Part shown: one piece after another, positions 7,065 through 16,400 of the stretch
Layout of the letters: every line of letters begins with the position of its first letter
Position numbering within the stretch: position 1 is the stretch's first letter
From: Armatimonadota bacterium
Lineage (GTDB): Bacteria; Armatimonadota; Fimbriimonadia; Fimbriimonadales; Fimbriimonadaceae
Direction of reading: 5' to 3'
Length of the DNA stretch: 64,000 nt
Assembly (NCBI GenBank): GCA_018268315.1
Contig: JAFDWU010000002.1
Span: forward strand, 1-64,000
Made by a program: the position numbers and the translations under genes
Notes under the pieces: generated by a model
Database searches by the model: none
Seen by the model: the letters and a program-made list of their open reading frames with translations, nothing else
Told to the model about the DNA's origin: nothing

Positions 7065-8687
7065 CTACGGCCCTAGTCCGGTGTTGCCTTCATCTTCGAT
7101 AACGGTAGCGGTTACAAAGATCAAGAGCTCGTTATTCGTGCGGTCCGTATGGGAACCTCGGAAGAACTGGCCGATGATCGGCAAGTCGGAGAGAATCGGA
7201 TAACGATTCTGCGTGCCTGTATCCTGCTTGCGGGTGTATCCGCCCATGACCACCGTTTCTCCGCTTCTCACTCGGACGATGGTTGTGACAGCTTCGTTAG
7301 TCGTATCGGGATACTCATTTCCAAGCGAGTCCGTTCGGACCTGACCGAGGTCAGTCTGCTGGGGCGCCAGGTTCATCGAAACGGAGTTATCACCGTTGAT
7401 ACGCGGCGTCACCGTGAGCGTGCTTCCGAAAGGAATTTGCTGCGGAATGATGTTCGTGATCGCCAGGTTGTTATTAAATACCGTCTGGGATCGGAAGATC
7501 GTGGTGGTTCCACCGGCGGTTACCGTGGCCGGCGTATTGTTCATAGTTCGAACAATTGGCGCGTTAACCGTCTTTCCATAACCCTCGGCCAATAGCGCAC
7601 GGAATCGAGTTACGATATTGCCGGTGCTGTAGCTAAGGAAGATTGGATCCGTCGCACGAGTGTAGTTCGTGCCCCAGAAGACCGTACCGCGCTGATACTG
7701 GAGATCGTAACCGAGCGATCGGGTCAAGCTTGTACCAGTGGTGATGAACTCAACCTTGACAATAACCTGCTTCGGCACAACGTCGAATTCCGCGATGTAA
7801 CCGCGAAGCTTCTCAATGTCCTCAGGATCGCCGTGGACGATCAACCGATTCGTGTTCGGGTCGAACGTCATGTAGTCGATAGACTGGGGAATGAGAACCG
7901 GGTTCTGAGTATCGAGCGGAGCTCCCTGGGCGTTCTGTCCAAACGGATTAAAGTTGCCGCCTTGGTTGCCACCCTGGTTTCCACCTTGGCCGGGGTTGAA
8001 TCCGGTACCGGCTCCAAGTCCACCCGGCGGTGTAGTTCCCGGCGGCTGATCTTGCAGACTCGGGGTCGTTAGGCTGATATCGCTGCCGCTTTCGTAGTGA
8101 ACGACTCCCTGGGCATTCCCCTGCGGTCGTGACATCGTCTGGGATGTCTCACCCGGCTGGAAGGCAGTGGGGTCGTTTGTTAGCTTGCTGTAACGGCGAA
8201 GATCTTCCAGCGGACTCTTTGACTCAGCCAAAATCTTGCCACGAAGCTGAGTAACAACCTGCTGCACGTTTGCGTACTTGACGTCGATGTGAGCCAGAAC
8301 TTTCTCGGCCCTGGGGCGAACCGGCGCCGACTGAGTGACCATCGCACCTTCCTGAGGCGATTTGTGGCTGATGATGAAGACATCGCCATCCTTTCGGCAG
8401 AAGGCGCCTGCGGCTTGGCAAATGTGTCGGACAACTTCGTCGGGCGTCTGCTGAACGAGGTTCAGTGTTATTGGGCTGTACTTATCGCTGCTCGGTTCGA
8501 ACAGGAACTGAATCCCCGTCTTCAGCGTCACCAGCCTAATCGCGGTCTGGATGTCAGCCTCCTTGACGTAGAGGTCCAGACGCAAGTCATCAAGCGACTG
8601 GCCCGACTGAGCTCCGGCCTGCAAGCCGATGACCAGCGCCAAGGCGCTAACGCTCACGAACTTAGTTAAAACCCTCAAATTCTTCAT
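7065..8687 (-). CDS. pilQ: Type IV pilus secretin PilQ-like protein
   Basis: PilQ oligomerises in the outer membrane to form the gated channel for the pilus. I start it at the internal ATG at 8687, which opens a signal peptide (MKNLRVLTKF then a hydrophobic core ending near GAQS). The longer frame would add 39 residues and overlap the upstream gene. An STN/N0-like domain comes first, then a secretin_N-type domain with a Gly/Asn/Gln-rich linker (GGNQ repeats), then NRLIVHGDPEDIEKL. The secretin barrel ends in GETVVMGGYTRKQ and YPILSDLPIIGQFFRG, the classic secretin C-terminal signature. At 540 residues it is shorter than proteobacterial PilQ and lacks visible AMIN domains. Confidence 0.9.
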   Translation of the reverse strand: MKNLRVLTKFVSVSALALVIGLQAGAQSGQSLDDLRLDLYVKEADIQTAIRLVTLKTGIQFLFEPSSDKYSPITLNLVQQTPDEVVRHICQAAGAFCRKDGDVFIISHKSPQEGAMVTQSAPVRPRAEKVLAHIDVKYANVQQVVTQLRGKILAESKSPLEDLRRYSKLTNDPTAFQPGETSQTMSRPQGNAQGVVHYESGSDISLTTPSLQDQPPGTTPPGGLGAGTGFNPGQGGNQGGNQGGNFNPFGQNAQGAPLDTQNPVLIPQSIDYMTFDPNTNRLIVHGDPEDIEKLRGYIAEFDVVPKQVIVKVEFITTGTSLTRSLGYDLQYQRGTVFWGTNYTRATDPIFLSYSTGNIVTRFRALLAEGYGKTVNAPIVRTMNNTPATVTAGGTTTIFRSQTVFNNNLAITNIIPQQIPFGSTLTVTPRINGDNSVSMNLAPQQTDLGQVRTDSLGNEYPDTTNEAVTTIVRVRSGETVVMGGYTRKQDTGTQNRYPILSDLPIIGQFFRGSHTDRTNNELLIFVTATVIEDEGNTGLGP

Positions 8688-8718
8688 TCTTTCTTTTGCC
8701 CCTAAAGACTCCTTCAAA

Positions 8719-9309
8719 TTAGCCGGTCGTGCCGCCTCGTGAGCCGCCGCGTCCACCACCGCCGCCGCCACCAAATCCTCCGGTGGATCCTGCTCCGCCG
8801 CCACCGATCATCGGTTCCGGCTTCAACTGAATCTGGGCAAGCGGCAAGCCCCTACCCTGCGATCCGGTGAGAATTGTGAAGATGTAGAGCGGATCAGCAT
8901 GCTGAATCTTGATGGAGGCGTAAACCTTTGAGCTGCCTTGAATAGTGCCCGTGTTCGTCTCGTTCGTAATTTGTGTCTGCTGCGGGCGTCGAATGATCAC
9001 ATAAGTTGAACCTTCCACCCGGTAGGTTGCATCCGCCTGAGCCAAGATACTTTCAAGAACCGTCGTAAACGGCTTGTTCTTAATGCTCATCGTTATCTGA
9101 CCCTGAACATCGGGCGCAATGGTAAAGCTCAGATTGCCAACGTTCTTAAACAGGGCTCGAATAGCATCGCGAACGTCTGCTTGGTCAAGATCAAGCGACG
9201 GAACGGTCACTTGTGAGATATCCGTGTTCTGCCCGATAAGCGGCACCGCCGTCATGGCTACGACGCCAAGCGCAAATATCTTCCAAAGGGTTCCGATATT
9301 GTTTTTCAT
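8719..9309 (-). CDS. Secretin N0/STN-domain protein with a glycine-rich tail
   Basis: A signal peptide (residues 1-26) precedes one STN/N0-like domain (about 35-110) with DVRDAIRALFKNVG, GQITMSIKNKPF and YVIIRRPQQ. The last 30 residues are almost entirely Gly, Ser, Arg and Thr. The domain resembles the N-terminal module of the downstream pilQ product, as if one N-domain of the secretin were encoded as a separate exported protein. It lies 31 bases upstream of pilQ and 49 downstream of the PilP-like gene. Probable role: periplasmic partner of the secretin. Confidence 0.75.
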   Translation of the reverse strand: MKNNIGTLWKIFALGVVAMTAVPLIGQNTDISQVTVPSLDLDQADVRDAIRALFKNVGNLSFTIAPDVQGQITMSIKNKPFTTVLESILAQADATYRVEGSTYVIIRRPQQTQITNETNTGTIQGSSKVYASIKIQHADPLYIFTILTGSQGRGLPLAQIQLKPEPMIGGGGAGSTGGFGGGGGGGRGGSRGGTTG

Positions 9310-9358
9310 TGTTTTCTCTTTTTTACTGACGCAACGAGTGCGCTTAATTGATCGCCTC

Positions 9359-9955
9359 TTAACGTGGACGGCTCTCCAGCCTCACCGTTACGTCATGAGG
9401 AAGCTTATTGCCATCTCGGTGAATTACCGCCTTTTCTTGGTCGATTGAGATCACCGTCCATTCCGTATTTCCAATCTTCTGGCCCGGCCGCACAAGTTCG
9501 GCAGGCTTGCCATCACCCATCTCGATAATAGCATAGACTGAATCCGAAACCACGATTCCTGCAAGCCGCCGATGAGGTTGCGGCTCCACAACCTCGGTTG
9601 TGGCTTCAACGACTGGATTCTCTGTGATCTGAATTTCATCGTGGAACCCGCCGGACTCATTTACGAATCGTTCCGCCTGTTGCCGGTACTCGAAACCCTT
9701 TTCGATGTCGAGCAACTCGAATGGATCCTTTCTTGGAACGAAGTTGAAGGCGGCCACGCGGCCAACCCACACCGTCGGCAACATCTTTGGCACCAATGGT
9801 ACGCCCGCGTCTGCGTTCAAGTCCAGCGAAGATTCTTTCACATCAGGAATTCCACCTGGGGGCGCCTCCGCTGCATGGGGCGGCACCTTGATGCATCCCC
9901 CAAGAACTGCGCATGCGAGCACTCCAAGATAGCTCTTATTCCACACAAATGGCAT
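9359..9955 (-). CDS. pilP: PilP-like lipoprotein
   Basis: The N-terminal signal ends in a lipobox (LGGC), so the mature protein is predicted to be lipid-anchored. The segment RKDPFELL is followed by a small beta domain with RRLAGIVVSDSVYAIIEMGDG, VRPGQKIGNTEW and VISIDQEKAVIHR, which matches the pattern of PilP beta domains that connect PilNO to PilQ. Length 198 fits PilP. Its ATG overlaps the pilO stop (TAATG). Position between pilO and the secretin genes supports the assignment; sequence similarity is moderate by eye. Confidence 0.75.
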   Translation of the reverse strand: MPFVWNKSYLGVLACAVLGGCIKVPPHAAEAPPGGIPDVKESSLDLNADAGVPLVPKMLPTVWVGRVAAFNFVPRKDPFELLDIEKGFEYRQQAERFVNESGGFHDEIQITENPVVEATTEVVEPQPHRRLAGIVVSDSVYAIIEMGDGKPAELVRPGQKIGNTEWTVISIDQEKAVIHRDGNKLPHDVTVRLESRPR

Positions 9956-10905
9956 TACGGTTTGCCTCCCGGACCGCCCGGCGTCTTTCCTACTTTCCCG
10001 GCGGGACCTGCTGGGGGCTGCTTGCCTTTGGCAGGAGGCGCAACTGCGGGCTTTTGGTTAGGCGGCGTTGGTGCAGGCTTGCTCGTAGCGCCACCGGGGC
10101 CGCCAGGCTTCCCTTGGGTTACCGGCTTGCCTGGCACTGGTTTCGTTGGAGCAGGTTGAGTTGTAGGCGCGCCAGGCTTTCCTGGTGTCGTCGCCTTCGG
10201 AGCGGTTGCCGCAAACGATGCCAGAGAAACGTTCGGTGGGCCGGGGTAGATGTCCTTCGACCGGATGAATCCTACGATCTGCAAATTATAAGTTGCAACT
10301 AGATGCGGCGATGTTCCGTTAAGCGTCAACCGCGTTGCTTGGGCCATGTAGCCTTTGAAGTTCTTCCAACCACGAACATGCTTCATGATTTGCTCGTAGG
10401 TGCCGTTAACCGTGATGTTGCCAAGATCAAGGATCACCACTGGGAAGGCGATTGTTGGGAAGTTAAAGAACTGAGTCAGGACAGCTTGCTGCGACTCGCC
10501 AGGCACCGGAAGAGTCGGGCCGGTCAGTATCTTAATTCCTCCGTACTTCAACTGCTCGTTAATTCGCGACTGCAGGTGATTTCGATAGGTTCTTGCATCG
10601 AAGATGAGCTGCTCCGGCGGCACGCTCAGATCAATCCCTCCGTCCTTCAAACTGGTTGGCGGGGTATTCGTTGCAACAATGGCGCGCCACTCGGCAACCT
10701 TGTCGGCGACCATTTTCTCGGCATCCTTTACGCGCTGTTGAACGCGCGTCTTCTTTCCAAGCTCGGTTGCGAGATCATCGCCATAAGCAGCCTGATTCTT
10801 AGCTTGCTGCATATCTGGCGAGTACCTCATCACGTACGCGTAATCAAGAATGCCAATCGAGAGGGCAAACGCAATGATGATGATAAAGATAGGTCTAAAT
10901 TTCAT
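9955..10905 (-). CDS. pilO: PilO-like inner-membrane alignment protein with a Pro/Gly-rich tail
   Basis: One N-terminal TM helix (about residues 5-26) is followed by a coiled-coil-like charged stretch (about 33-75). A periplasmic ferredoxin-like region follows, with the typical GTYEQIMKHVRGW segment (about 180-215), as in PilO. Residues about 235-316 form a tail dominated by Pro, Gly, Lys, Thr and Ala with GKPG and PGGP repeats, not part of ordinary PilO (about 200 residues). PilO pairs with PilN and contacts PilP. The ATG is 3 bases after the pilN stop. Confidence 0.8.
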   Translation of the reverse strand: MKFRPIFIIIIAFALSIGILDYAYVMRYSPDMQQAKNQAAYGDDLATELGKKTRVQQRVKDAEKMVADKVAEWRAIVATNTPPTSLKDGGIDLSVPPEQLIFDARTYRNHLQSRINEQLKYGGIKILTGPTLPVPGESQQAVLTQFFNFPTIAFPVVILDLGNITVNGTYEQIMKHVRGWKNFKGYMAQATRLTLNGTSPHLVATYNLQIVGFIRSKDIYPGPPNVSLASFAATAPKATTPGKPGAPTTQPAPTKPVPGKPVTQGKPGGPGGATSKPAPTPPNQKPAVAPPAKGKQPPAGPAGKVGKTPGGPGGKP

Positions 10906-10908
10906 CTG

Positions 10909-11757
10909 CTAACCACCTGGATTGCCTCCACCAGTACTGGCGCCCTTCCCTCCGCTGCCGGCAGCCGGCGCTGCGACGGGCTGTAGAGTTCCTGGCCCCG
11001 CCTCAGCGATCGTAGCCCTCGGGTTTGGAATCGTCGCAATATTCCGTGGAACTGTGAACTGCACATTAATTAAGGTAGCCAGCGGCATTGCCCCGCGCGG
11101 ACCGTTACCGGCGGTACCAAAGCCGCCCGCATTCACAAAACCGGTTACGCCGCCTTGCGAAATCGCGCGATTCACCTGCCCCTCAGGATCGTCAGGGATA
11201 ACCCCTTCATCTGGAAACTTGGTGCGTCCCTCTTGGTCAATCACGCTAATGCCCGGCGTAATCTTTGTCCGAATACCCATGCCGCTGCGCGTAATACCGG
11301 TGGCGCCGGGAATCCTCAAAAGCGCGAGCAAGAGGTCGTTATATTGCTGATACCCCTTGATGACGCCTGACATATTCACAACCATGTTGCCACCCGAAGG
11401 AGCAACGTTGAGAGTGAAGATTCGATAGAACGGCGGGATGTACGGCAACACCGAATCATATGCCGCAGGATAAACATCGCTCGCCTTCTGCATCGCATTG
11501 AAGAGATTGATGTTGCGGACAATCGGCACCGCCCGCAAAGCGATCTCGTCCGCCTTGGCCGACACCGTTGCCAGCTTATCAACCTGAGGACGCAACCCGT
11601 TGGCACGATCCGTTTCGTCCTTTAGCGCCTGCGCAGAGGTGCGGATCATGATGATCGAAGCCACAGTCGAAGCAACGAGCATGACGATGCTCAAGAAGAT
11701 CGCAGGCAGAATGGATTTACCTGGGCCGAGACTTGAAGGCAGTAGGTTCAGTTTCAT
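10909..11757 (-). CDS. pilN: PilN-like inner-membrane alignment protein
   Basis: The short cytosolic start MKLNLLP is the PilN segment that binds PilM. A TM helix (about 16-38) and a coiled-coil-like region (about 40-75) lead into a small periplasmic domain with GNMVVNMSGVIKGYQQYNDLLLAL. The C-terminal approximately 60 residues become Gly/Ala-rich. Length 282 exceeds typical PilN (about 200). It lies 2 bases downstream of pilM and directly upstream of pilO, the canonical order. Confidence 0.85.
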   Translation of the reverse strand: MKLNLLPSSLGPGKSILPAIFLSIVMLVASTVASIIMIRTSAQALKDETDRANGLRPQVDKLATVSAKADEIALRAVPIVRNINLFNAMQKASDVYPAAYDSVLPYIPPFYRIFTLNVAPSGGNMVVNMSGVIKGYQQYNDLLLALLRIPGATGITRSGMGIRTKITPGISVIDQEGRTKFPDEGVIPDDPEGQVNRAISQGGVTGFVNAGGFGTAGNGPRGAMPLATLINVQFTVPRNIATIPNPRATIAEAGPGTLQPVAAPAAGSGGKGASTGGGNPGG

Positions 11758-11759
11758 GG

Positions 11760-13259
11760 TTAATAAACGATAAAGAGGCCGTTCCCCACCGCGACAGCAA
11801 ATTCCTGAGCATGCTCATGAACGTAGCCGCTTGCAACCTTCTTCCCCACTAGATTTAGATGACGGAAGGGGTCCATAGCGTCACACTCCAAACCCAAACT
11901 TGCGGCAATATACTCCTTCATTCCGTGAAGCTTCGTTCCTCCACCCGAAATCATAATACGGTTGATCTCGCCGCCTCGACTCCGGAAGTAATCAATCGAC
12001 CTCCGAATTTCAGCCAGGAATTCGTCGAGTACGGAGCTCATTGCGTTGTAAATCCGCAAGGTGTCCGGATCATCTGAGCCATGATCGGGTACCGCGAGAC
12101 CGTGATCCACGGGCGGCGCGTAGTCCGTCGCCGGAGGCGGAGCCATGGGCTGGTCGGCAGGAGGAGCCGCATGGACATCCCCGCCGCTGGGGGCTCCTGC
12201 ATAGGGGTCGTGGCCGCCGTACGTGTATGCAGGCGCGTCAGCTGGCTCGGGAGCCGCAGGGGGAACCTCTGCCTCGTATGCAGATGGAGGCACTTGCATA
12301 TCGCCTGCGTCGGAAGGTTCAGGGCCCGGCTCAGCGCCGGTATCAAGCGGCGCGATAAATGGGTTGTCCGGTACCGCCGGAATATCGGCGGCCGGCGGGG
12401 CAAGGAATGGGTTCGCAACCGGGGCGTTCGGATCGGCATAGCCCGAAGTAGCCGAAGGGTCAAAGCTGAACCCAAAGGCAGACAGGTTGTCCTGACCGGC
12501 CGAAGCGATGACTGAATCCGGAATGCGAGCCTTGTTTAGCTTGATTTCTTCAGCCTCTTCAAAGGTGATGCCGAAGCTATCCGCTATCGCTCGGGTGAAC
12601 ATTTCACCACCAATCGGAATTTGGCGCGGCTGCAAGAGCTTGCCTGACTTGTAAATATTGATCGAAGACGATTTGTGACCCATATCAACGACGCAGATCA
12701 TCTGATCTCGGTAGTCGTCCTCATAGCCTTGAGTGAGTGAGCGCGCAATGCCAAGGGGCTCAACGTCAATAGCGACTGCAGCCCGGCCGGCTTTCTTCAT
12801 CACCGAAACCACCGTCTCGATGGCGGACTGGGGGGCGATTGCCAACACCACGTCCATATTCGGCGAATTGGGGTCTTCGTCGGGAAGGGGCTTGTAATCC
12901 GAAAGCACATTGCTCTCGGCAAAAGGAATGTTTCGCTCAATCTCCCAGCGCATGTGGTCTTTGAGCTCTTCGTCGTTCATGCGCGGCACTTCGATCGTGC
13001 GTACAAGAACGGAGGCCTGACCGGCGATGGAGACTACCGCCTGCTTGGTGGTGCTGCCGCACTCGGATAGGAGCTTCTTTAAGGCAGCGCCGACTTCGTC
13101 GGGATTGTAGACGCCGGTGTGGTCAACGGAGCCCTCGGGAGTGGGCGTCATACCGACCGCAGTGATCTCAGGAGACCGGCCCTTGAGGCGTATTTCGGCT
13201 ACCTTAATCATTTGGCTGCCAATATCAACCCCAACAACGCTCGTTAGTCGCTTAGCCAT
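11760..13259 (-). CDS. pilM: PilM actin-like ATPase with a large proline-rich insertion
   Basis: PilM is the cytosolic actin-like protein that binds the PilN tail. Residues 1-250 show the fold: VGVDIGSQMIKVAEI (phosphate 1 loop), VVSIAG, EVPRMNDEEL, IDVEPLGIARS, VVDMGHKSSSINI (phosphate 2 loop) and PIGGEMFTRAI. Residues about 400-499 complete it with RRSIDYFRSR, IMISGGGTKLHGM and AVAVGNGL. Between them, about 252-398 is a low-complexity insertion of Pro, Ala, Asp, Gly and Tyr, making the protein 499 residues rather than about 350. A strong sigma-70-like promoter lies directly upstream. Confidence 0.92.
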   Translation of the reverse strand: MAKRLTSVVGVDIGSQMIKVAEIRLKGRSPEITAVGMTPTPEGSVDHTGVYNPDEVGAALKKLLSECGSTTKQAVVSIAGQASVLVRTIEVPRMNDEELKDHMRWEIERNIPFAESNVLSDYKPLPDEDPNSPNMDVVLAIAPQSAIETVVSVMKKAGRAAVAIDVEPLGIARSLTQGYEDDYRDQMICVVDMGHKSSSINIYKSGKLLQPRQIPIGGEMFTRAIADSFGITFEEAEEIKLNKARIPDSVIASAGQDNLSAFGFSFDPSATSGYADPNAPVANPFLAPPAADIPAVPDNPFIAPLDTGAEPGPEPSDAGDMQVPPSAYEAEVPPAAPEPADAPAYTYGGHDPYAGAPSGGDVHAAPPADQPMAPPPATDYAPPVDHGLAVPDHGSDDPDTLRIYNAMSSVLDEFLAEIRRSIDYFRSRGGEINRIMISGGGTKLHGMKEYIAASLGLECDAMDPFRHLNLVGKKVASGYVHEHAQEFAVAVGNGLFIVY

Positions 13260-13289
13260 ATGCTCCCGTTAGTTCCCCCAAGCCGCTCT

Positions 13290-13319
13290 ATCTTATCCGT
13301 ACTGCCCGTGGAGTGTCAA
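13290..13319 (-). promoter_or_regulatory. Sigma-70-type promoter for pilMNOPQ
   Basis: On the minus strand a perfect -35 box TTGACA (13314-13319) and a -10 box TAAGAT (13290-13295) are 18 bases apart. The predicted start of transcription lies about 20-25 bases before the pilM ATG. This suggests the alignment and secretin genes can be transcribed separately from the giant minor-pilin genes upstream. A short GGGAG sequence precedes the ATG. Confidence 0.7.
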
Positions 13320-13419
13320 CTTCAAATGAACCAAATGAAGACATTCCAGTCTTGAAGCAATGGACGTACGTTGAGTTCGTATTGGTTCAACCCCTCCCTG
13401 AGTTTGAAAGTGAATGGCA

Positions 13420-16400
13420 CTATCCGCCAGACACGACCGAGTCGAATTGCGGTGACAGCGTCTGGAAGAAGATGTCTCCACGCCCAAACCGAGTGGTGTG
13501 CCAGAACATCCAAACTAGGCCGCGCCGCATGTTATAAGGAGCGGTAACCGTCGTGCTGGTATCGATATCGCGAACCTGCTGCAACGGATCTACGAACAAA
13601 GTCAAACCTGCTTCGTTAACCGGGTGATCCATGATTACCGGCGCTTGAGACCTTTCCGAAATGAGCCTGACCGGCGCCGTAACCACGATCGGCGTGGTAA
13701 GGGCATTTCCGGTGATCGGATCGGCGCCCGTGTAAGTGATCGTCACCGTCTGGTCCTCGTCCGCGGCTTCGAAGTACACCTTCCCCGCCGAGGGATCGAT
13801 TTGGTAGAAGCTAGTGGCGCCGGATACTGCGAAGCTCGCAATCGAGCCTCCTGCATTCGTGTAGACCGGCGTAGGCAGCGCAATTCCCAGCCTCATAGTT
13901 GACATGAAGGGTCGGGCCGCGTCGCTCGATCCGCCAGCTCCGCGCGAGTATGTGAACCAATACCTGTCTGCCGTTGGCTGGTTCGGATCAGTCGTCAGCG
14001 CCGCCGTGTTATCCGGCTTTGCCCAATAGCTGAACTGAGTAGCGCCTTGAGGAGCGCCAACAAGTCGCCAGTCGAACGCCATGGATGGATCACTGAACCC
14101 GCTCTGGCCGGAGCTTACGCGAAGGAACGTAGGCTGGTAGGTCAGCGCCAACTGAATGCCTTGTGGCAGGCGAAGCGAGGACAACCTCACCACGCCGGAG
14201 TTGGGATCGATTATCGCCGTACCGCCAAGAGTTGTTGTAAAACTGATCACGCCGCTTGAGCGATCAGTCGTCCGGGTTCCCGCAACCTCAATGTTTGTGT
14301 ACACGCCGTTCACAACGGTTTCCAAAGTCACCGGAGTCGATGGATTCGGATTCCAAACAAGACCCTGGGTCTCGTACTGGTTATGAGCAGTGTCGTATTC
14401 CAGGAGATCTCGCGTTCTTAATGGCTGATAAGCGAGCCCAGTTGGGTTGCCGCTTGCATCGGCATTGAGGCGGCACATGTAGATTTCCTGCGCCTGACGG
14501 CCGTTCAGCTTGCCAGAGAACGCAACATCGATCACCTTCGACGTGCCTCGGTATAGCCTTCCGACCGCGGATGGGCTCGATACCGATTCCATCGCCGCCG
14601 GCATCGGGATAGCCGATTGCGTTCCAAACGAAGTGCCATCAAACGTTACGTACTGAATGCCCTTGTCGGTGCCGTAGAAGATCACCGCAGCGCCATTGGA
14701 AGCCGTCTGCACCACGCTCGTCTTGCGCTTTGGCAGCAGCGTTTCGGATTGCATGTCGGTCATCTTCGCGGTTGAGCCGTTGCACGTCAGGTCAGTCAGC
14801 GTAATTGCGCCGCCCGCTCCAATCGTTAGGATCGAAGCGAAAAGACGATTCTCTGTGATTCTGCCAACCGGAGTCTGCTTTTGGGCGTCGCCCACGAAAG
14901 CCATCGTAAGCGAGGAGAATGGGGCGCCGGTCGGATTGAACGGATCAACGGTGCCGGTTTCGGGGAACGAAGCGCTGTGGAACCTTGCCGTACCGGCTAC
15001 GATCGAGCCGCCAGTGGTAGCCGAGTCGAACAGAACATCCGGCGAAATGTAGGACGGATCAGAAGGATTGGTATCCGGGAACGGACCGACCGATTGGTTC
15101 ATCCATTGGCTTGACGAAGCCGGTGTCCAACCCAAGAGATCGTTTAGCGGGCTTAGAACGCCACCGCTGGGCAGACTGTGCCAATTGGGAAGTGCTCCCG
15201 CAATGCTCGTAAGATACAGCCTCAACTGAGGCAACGGATCAGGGTTCGCGGTGGTGGACGGCACAAACTGATCGCGATCCGAGACGAAAGCCATCACAAG
15301 GTGGCCGCTTGCAGCATCTCGCGCCGCCGCCGGCTGAAGATTCTCGTAATTGAAGTTGCCGGAGGTGAAGATCGATGAGTTATCAACCATCGGCGCTGCG
15401 TACGGCTGGACGGTCGTCGTCATACGAGACTCGCCCACCACGAACTTCAACGTAAGGAACGGATCGGCCTGGTTTTCGCCCGTCTGCAAGATTTCGTCAG
15501 ACGTGCCGGTGTCCTCGATGATGCCAACCCGCTGGGTATAGCTGCCAGCCGGGAAACCGACGGGGACAGAAACGCTGATCTTCGCATCACCTGAGGCCCC
15601 GCTTACTGCTTGGTGCCCATCAATGCGCGACTTGGGATTGACGTCAAGCCTTGTGCTGCCCAGATAGCTAACGCGAGATTTCATCGCCACTACCGGATTC
15701 GTCAGCGCGAAATTGGTAGGAATGGTCTGCGAATCCAGAGTTGAGTGGAGGCTCACTGAGCCGTCCAACCAGCTATTCGCCTCGTTCGTCTGGGAGTACA
15801 CCGGCCAAGGATAGATGTTCGACGCGACTTGGTAGCCTTTCGCAAGCCTCATGTTGATGAGATTCACGTTGCCGTCGTTCATCACGATGAATGGCTTGAA
15901 TATCGGCGCAAACGCCGTTGGATCGTACGTGGTTCCCGCCGTACCCGGGCTGATTGGCGTGTAACCTACGCCCGAACCAAGAGTTCCAAGGTCCACAATC
16001 GGCGAGGCAACCGAGAATCGTTCGTCAATCGGCACTCCAAGCGCGTAGTTGAACGTTCGATACGGAGATCGCTTACTGAGCGGGTCGAAGACGCCGTTTC
16101 CAAGCGTATCGATGTACACCACCATCTTGCCAACGTAGTTGGAGGTCGGCACGTTGGCTCCCGAGCTATCCGTCCAGCTGTTGAACGCGTTGGGCGGCTG
16201 GAACTTCGGCACCATCGCCTCGAAATCAAATTGGGTCAGCTCCATCGTTCGCGTTGCGATGTTTGCGGGATCGGGAATCGTTGGCGGAATTAGCGAGACG
16301 CCGGAGAACACAGGGTCGCCTGAGCCACCCGTTTGCTGGGTCACGGCAATTCTTTCGCGCTTGATATCTGGGTAGTCAAGGCTCGTGTTGGGGAAATTCG

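Noticed and set aside
8688-8804. N-terminal extension of PilQ
   Set aside because: It lies antisense-independent but inside the end of the upstream gene, and it would place the signal peptide 39 residues into the protein. The ATG at 8687 opens a proper signal peptide.
12038-12515. Long open frames in several frames across the pilM insertion, including plus-strand frames rich in Arg and Gly
   Set aside because: They mirror the biased Pro/Ala codon composition of the PilM insertion. None has a recognisable family or ribosome site, and the PilM frame continues into conserved sequence on both sides.
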